From positions 5,567,001-5,631,000 of the forward strand of contig NZ_CP027858.1 in assembly GCF_005519465.1 (NCBI RefSeq): 64,000 bases of DNA, given 5' to 3'. How positions within the stretch are numbered: the first letter of the stretch is position 1; every line of letters starts with the position of its first letter. Of this stretch, positions 61,361-64,000 are shown one piece after another. Below the pieces are notes generated by a model. The model saw only the letters and a list, made by a program, of their open reading frames with translations. It was not told where the DNA came from and did no database searches. Position numbers and translations under genes: made by a program. The DNA is from Streptomyces clavuligerus (lineage in GTDB: Bacteria > Actinomycetota > Actinomycetes > Streptomycetales > Streptomycetaceae).

Positions 61361-62337
61361 AGCGTGCTCCAGTCGTGATCGGGATAGCGGTGCACGGGCG
61401 CCGACACATCGTCGAGCGCCCGGCAGATCTCGTCAGGAAGCGTAAGCGCCTCCACTGACATCGCCGCGGCGAGCTGCCGCGCGTCGCGCGCGCCGACGAT
61501 CGGGGCGACCACCCCGGGCCGGTCCCGCACCCAGGCCAGCGCCACCTGGAGCGCGCTGGTCGCGAGCCCGTCAGCCGCCGTCGCCACCGCGTCGACGATC
61601 CCGGTGGCGGTCTCGTCGAGATACGGCTCCACGAACGGCGCGAGCAGGTCCGAGGCCCCGCGGGAGTCCGCCGGGACGCCGTGCCGGTACTTCCCCGTCA
61701 GCACCCCGCGCCCCAGCGGGGACGACGGCAGCAGCCCGATCCCCAGATCCAGCGCGGCGGGCAGCACCTCCCGCTCCACCCCGCGCTGGAGGAGCGAGTA
61801 CTCCAGCTGGGTACCCGCCAGCCGGGCCCGGCCCGGCGCGGCGAGCTGCCAGGTCGCCGCCTTGGCGAGCTGCCAGCCGCAGTAGCCGGACACCCCCGCG
61901 TACCGGGCCCGCCCGCTGCTCACGGCCGTGTCCAGCGCCTGAAGGGTCTCCTCCAGCGGGGTCCCGTGGTCGAAGCCGTGGATCTGCCAGAGGTCGACGT
62001 GGTCGGTCCCGAGCCGGGCCAGCGAGTCGTCCAGCGCCGCGAGCAGATGCCCGCGGGAGCCGTCGAACCGGCGGTCGGGGTCGGGCACACTGCCCGCCTT
62101 GGTGGATATGACCAGATCCCGGCGCGGCACCAGCCGCTCCAGGAGCTGCCCGAGGACGTATTCGGCGTCCCCGCCCGCGTACACGTCGGCGGTGTCGACG
62201 AGCGTCCCGCCCGCCTCCCAGAACACCTTCAGCTGCTCCGCCGCGTCATGCTCATCGGTGTCCCGTCCCCAGGTGAGGGTGCCGAGTCCGATCCGGGACA
62301 CGCGCAGGCCGGTCCGGCCGAGATGCCTCTGCTCCAT
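61357..62337 (-). CDS. aldo/keto reductase
   Basis: 326 residues from ATG 62337 (QRHLGRTGLRVSRIGLGTLTWG). Catalytic tetrad: Asp and Tyr in LVDTADVYAGGDAEYVLG, Lys in LVISTKAGS, His in LWQIHGFDHG. NADPH-binding end PIVGARDARQLAAAMSV. Class AKR of broad-range carbonyl reductases. Translationally coupled to the RecD-like gene, a pairing with no obvious metabolic reason. Confidence 0.92.
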   Translation of the reverse strand: MEQRHLGRTGLRVSRIGLGTLTWGRDTDEHDAAEQLKVFWEAGGTLVDTADVYAGGDAEYVLGQLLERLVPRRDLVISTKAGSVPDPDRRFDGSRGHLLAALDDSLARLGTDHVDLWQIHGFDHGTPLEETLQALDTAVSSGRARYAGVSGYCGWQLAKAATWQLAAPGRARLAGTQLEYSLLQRGVEREVLPAALDLGIGLLPSSPLGRGVLTGKYRHGVPADSRGASDLLAPFVEPYLDETATGIVDAVATAADGLATSALQVALAWVRDRPGVVAPIVGARDARQLAAAMSVEALTLPDEICRALDDVSAPVHRYPDHDWSTL

Positions 62338-62524
62338 GAGCGCTGAGACTACTGGCCGCGGCTCCACCGGCTAAGGGCCTGTGGACAACCCCGGCGGGGC
62401 CCGTTCCCGGCGTCCGGGTCCGGACATCCGGGCGTGTGCCCCGCCACTGACCGCTGACGAATGGCCCCTCACCGCGTTAGGCTCCCGGGAACACCGACGT
62501 TACTGATGAGTAAGGGGAGCGGTC

Positions 62525-63574
62525 ATGCGGCTCGGCATCAACCTCGGCTACTGGGGCGCGGGGATGGACGGCGACAATCTCGCCGTCGCGCAGGAAGCCG
62601 ACAGGCTCGGCTACGACGTCTGCTGGGCGGCGGAGGCGTACGGCTCCGACGCCCCCACCGTCCTCGCCTGGGTGGCGGCCCGGACCGAGCGCATCGACGT
62701 CGGCTCCGCGATCCTCCAGATCCCGGCCCGCCAGCCCACGATGACCGCCATGACCGCGGCCACCCTCGACTCCCTCTCCGGCGGGCGCTTCCGGCTCGGT
62801 CTCGGGGTCTCCGGCCCCCAGGTCTCCGAGGGCTGGTACGGGGTGAAGTTCGACAAGCCGCTCGCCCGCACCCGCGAGTACGTCGAGATCGTCCGCAGCG
62901 CCATGAGCCGCGAACGCGTCAGCCACCAGGGCGAGCACTGGACCCTGCCGCTGCCCGACGGCCCCGGCAAGCCCCTCAAGCTCACCGTCCACCCCCAGCG
63001 CGAGCACATCCCGCTCTACATCGCCGCCATCGGCCCCAAGAACCTGGAGCAGACCGGCGAGATCGCCGACGGCGCCCTGCTGATCTTCCCGGCCGCCGCG
63101 CATCTGGAGGCCACCGCGCTGAGCCACATCCGCTCGGGCCGCGAGAAGGCCGGTCTGACGATGGAGGGCTTCGACGTCTGCCCGACGGTGCCGCTGGCGG
63201 TCGGTGACGACGTCACCGCGCTCGCCGACCTGTTCCGCCCGTACACCGCCCTGTACGTCGGCGGGATGGGCAGCCGGAAGCAGAACTTCTACAACCAGCT
63301 CGCCCGGCGCATGGGGTACGAGAAGGCCGCCGCCGAGATCCAGGACAAGTACCTCTCCGGCGACAAGGACGGGGCCGCGGCGGCCGTGCCGCAGGAGCTG
63401 ATCGAGTCCACCACCCTGCTCGGCGGGGTGGACCGGATCGCCGACGGCATGCGGGCCTATGCCGCGGCCGGGGTCACCACACTGACCCTCGCGCCCGCCG
63501 GGTTCACCAAGGAGGAGCGGATCTCCGCGCTCCGGATCGGGGTCGACGCCCTGGAGCGCGCCGGGGTCGCCTGA
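62525..63574 (+). CDS. LLM-class F420-dependent oxidoreductase
   Basis: 349 residues, ATG after AAGGGGAG. Luciferase-like barrel motifs: RLGINLGYWGAGMDGDNLAVAQEADRLGYDVCWAAEAYGSDA, VGSAILQIPARQPTMTAMTAATLDSLSGGRFRLGLGVSGPQVSEGWYG, PLYIAAIGPKNLEQTGEIADG. Typical of the actinobacterial F420H2-dependent group that reduces or oxidises alcohols, lactones or quinones. Strong terminator follows. Confidence 0.92.
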   Translation: MRLGINLGYWGAGMDGDNLAVAQEADRLGYDVCWAAEAYGSDAPTVLAWVAARTERIDVGSAILQIPARQPTMTAMTAATLDSLSGGRFRLGLGVSGPQVSEGWYGVKFDKPLARTREYVEIVRSAMSRERVSHQGEHWTLPLPDGPGKPLKLTVHPQREHIPLYIAAIGPKNLEQTGEIADGALLIFPAAAHLEATALSHIRSGREKAGLTMEGFDVCPTVPLAVGDDVTALADLFRPYTALYVGGMGSRKQNFYNQLARRMGYEKAAAEIQDKYLSGDKDGAAAAVPQELIESTTLLGGVDRIADGMRAYAAAGVTTLTLAPAGFTKEERISALRIGVDALERAGVA

Positions 63575-63582
63575 CCTCCGCT

Positions 63583-63621
63583 TCCGGTGGGGACGGGAGC
63601 GCGCCTCCCGTCCCCACCGGA
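63583..63621 (+). terminator. terminator hairpin, 17-bp perfect arms
   Basis: TCCGGTGGGGACGGGAG (63583-63599), 5-nt loop, exact complement (63605-63621), just after the LLM gene stop. Confidence 0.82.
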
Positions 63622-63741
63622 TACGGGATATCCCGCTGAGCGCCGATTACCCCATTCGGCGGCGTTTACCGCGTCGAGCTGTTGCCCGGTCCACCCCGCG
63701 GCAGTTGACTCGTCCCGGGATGTCCTCAGGAGGTGGCAGTG

Positions 63742-64000
63742 ATGCTCTCGGCCCGCAGCCTTTTCCAGGAAATCGTCGACGACGACAACGCCTTCCAGCT
63801 CTTCTGCTCCATCGCCGCCAGCGGAGAGGCCCAGGGCGGCTGGGAGAACGGCCGGATCGCCGCCCTCGTCCCCGAGCGCATGCGGGTCCTCGCCCCGAAG
63901 ATCGCCCGGCACGGAGCCGACGAGGACAAACACGGCCGGATCTTCAACGCCCTGCTGCGCAGGCGCGGACTCGACCCCGTCCCCGTACCGCCCGAGACCG
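63742..64000 (+). CDS. ferritin-like domain protein, N-terminal part (runs off window)
   Basis: First 86 residues only. ATG 63742 with AGGAGG 8 nt upstream. SLFQEIVDDDNAFQLFCSIAASGEAQGG and KIARHGADEDKHGRIFNALLRRRG contain Glu and ExxH-type residues of a ferritin-like four-helix bundle (EDKH). Streptomyces proteins of this kind are ~280 residues and may oxidise a substrate with a di-iron centre. Product and downstream genes are beyond the right edge. Confidence 0.65.
   Translation, partial: MLSARSLFQEIVDDDNAFQLFCSIAASGEAQGGWENGRIAALVPERMRVLAPKIARHGADEDKHGRIFNALLRRRGLDPVPVPPET

Overview
The window is about 72-74% GC, with dense, mostly bidirectional gene blocks. It carries chaplins (a short one and a long sortase-anchored one), a mycothiol-dependent formaldehyde dehydrogenase, an F420-type LLM oxidoreductase, LAxTG sortase signals and many GTG starts. 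Together these point to a Streptomyces chromosome. The gene set (SGNH lipase, hmgA, CitMHS transporter, soxR, gnt operon, chpC/chpH) resembles, from memory, the SCO16xx-SCO17xx core region of S. coelicolor, so most of the window looks like conserved chromosome and not an island.

Left edge, 1-8034: a co-directional, translationally overlapping block. It holds the C-terminal part of an FxsB-type radical SAM/SPASM cyclophane-forming maturase, an AAC(3)-fold acetyltransferase, the TIR-like protein FxsC, and the giant FxsT (ParA/MinD-like ATPase, TIR-like domain, NB-ARC ATPase, TPR repeats). This is the downstream part of an FxsA/B/C/T ribosomal-peptide system; the precursor FxsA and the radical SAM core lie off the left edge. 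The HExxH motif expected in the FxsB C-terminal domain appears to be lost. FxsC keeps the TIR SxxCxxE glutamate, while FxsT has Leu at that position.

8,100-21,900: an alpha/beta hydrolase, a DUF3533 membrane protein, a cell-wall-anchored AA10 lytic polysaccharide monooxygenase, a PPOX-fold flavoprotein, an odd tRNA-like gene, a CitB-type response regulator without a neighbouring kinase facing a complete TctCBA tricarboxylate transporter, a DUF402 protein, a YtrA-type GntR regulator, an 800-bp gene-free stretch of tandem ~60-bp and ~85-bp repeats, a DUF5925 AAA ATPase, and a secreted SGNH lipase.

21,900-42,500: a homogentisate dioxygenase / GntR / CoA-transferase operon with a palindromic operator, a CitMHS citrate transporter, a TetR and MaoC gene pair sharing one operator motif, SoxR, a zinc-ribbon-like unknown protein, a secreted penicillin acylase, a GHSQG hydrolase, a Tat-exported NamZ-like muramidase, and an SDR-TetR unit facing an acyl-CoA dehydrogenase-kinase operon with matching ACCGAC operators. 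DUF202 proteins and a Nudix enzyme follow.

42,500-64,000: an FAD-dependent dehydrogenase, gluconate permease/kinase/regulator, an amino-acid permease, a phenoxazinone-synthase-like multicopper oxidase, mycothiol-dependent formaldehyde oxidation plus an MBL hydrolase, an RluA pseudouridine synthase, tRNA-Leu(GAG), an M20 peptidase, chpH-chpC, DUF5703, an acidic unknown protein, a RecD-like protein with ruined ATPase motifs, an aldo/keto reductase, an LLM flavoprotein and the start of a ferritin-like protein. No insertion sequence, prophage or CRISPR array was found.
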